Positions 5,267-5,313 of a stretch of 5,313 nt of DNA are shown in pieces. This stretch comes from Anaerolinea thermophila (GTDB lineage Bacteria; Chloroflexota; Anaerolineae; Anaerolineales; DRKV01). The DNA lies in contig DYKW01000122.1 of the NCBI GenBank assembly GCA_020722405.1, forward strand, positions 1 through 5,313, read 5' to 3'. Made by a program: the position numbers and the translations under genes. Position 1 is the stretch's first letter; every line of letters begins with the position of its first letter. The notes beneath the pieces were generated by a model that had not been told where the DNA came from, did no database searches, and saw nothing but the letters and a program-made list of their open reading frames with translations.

Positions 5267-5313
5267 TATTTTTCATGGCGACTTCTCAATAATTTGGGGA
5301 GAGCGGCACACCG

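Noticed and set aside
1..5275. Reading the inverted repeats as ends of a transposon carrying the operon
   Set aside because: No transposase is inside, the cargo is housekeeping-type genes with uniform codon style, and no target duplication can be seen because the left copy lies at the window edge.
1..5313. CRISPR array, tRNA, rRNA, phage or toxin-antitoxin content
   Set aside because: No regularly spaced direct repeats with unique spacers, no tRNA cloverleaf or rRNA signature that I could see, and no transposase, integrase or toxin-antitoxin pair among the proteins.

Overview
The window reads as chromosomal DNA from a bacterium, most likely Chloroflexota (Anaerolineae-like). That placement is inferred from the mix of protein types (SpoVS next to an M50 protease, an HD protein and a TyrA-like dehydrogenase) and from the short GC-rich intergenic repeats. 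No rRNA or other phylogenetic marker is present, so it is tentative. Every convincing gene is on the minus strand, so transcription runs from high to low coordinates.

Layout in the direction of transcription: (1) About 5313-4630 is a repeat- and remnant-rich stretch. It holds a 44-bp palindrome-rich repeat, the C-terminal stub of a GxxExxY-family gene, an open frame that may be another gene fragment, and degenerate 'TTGCGAG / GATTGCTTCGTC' repeats. (2) 4647-4150 is a self-contained spoVS unit with a good sigma-70-type promoter, a strong ribosome binding site, a 99-aa Alba-like SpoVS protein, and a hairpin terminator with two alternative 3' arms. (3) 4036-350 is a tightly packed five-gene cluster: site-2-type M50 metalloprotease, HD-domain protein, TyrA-like dehydrogenase, small GIY-YIG protein, and glycine C-acetyltransferase / 2-amino-3-ketobutyrate CoA ligase. 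Gaps are 2, 11, 1 and 11 nt, which implies one transcript with translational coupling. (4) 349-1 is non-coding: a GC-rich hairpin that may end the operon, 7-, 8- and 16-bp tandem repeats, and an inverted second copy of the 44-bp repeat at the window edge.

The operon genes do not form an obvious single pathway. Kbl cleaves or forms 2-amino-3-oxobutyrate in threonine/glycine metabolism, but no threonine dehydrogenase is present. The TyrA-like protein lacks the usual GGHPMAG histidine motif, so its substrate is uncertain. The M50, HD and GIY-YIG proteins suggest membrane proteolysis, phosphohydrolase and nucleic-acid functions.

I see no clear new multi-gene system. The best leads are the near-identical inverted 44-bp repeats at the two ends, the atypical active site of the TyrA-like protein, and the decayed-gene zone upstream of spoVS.
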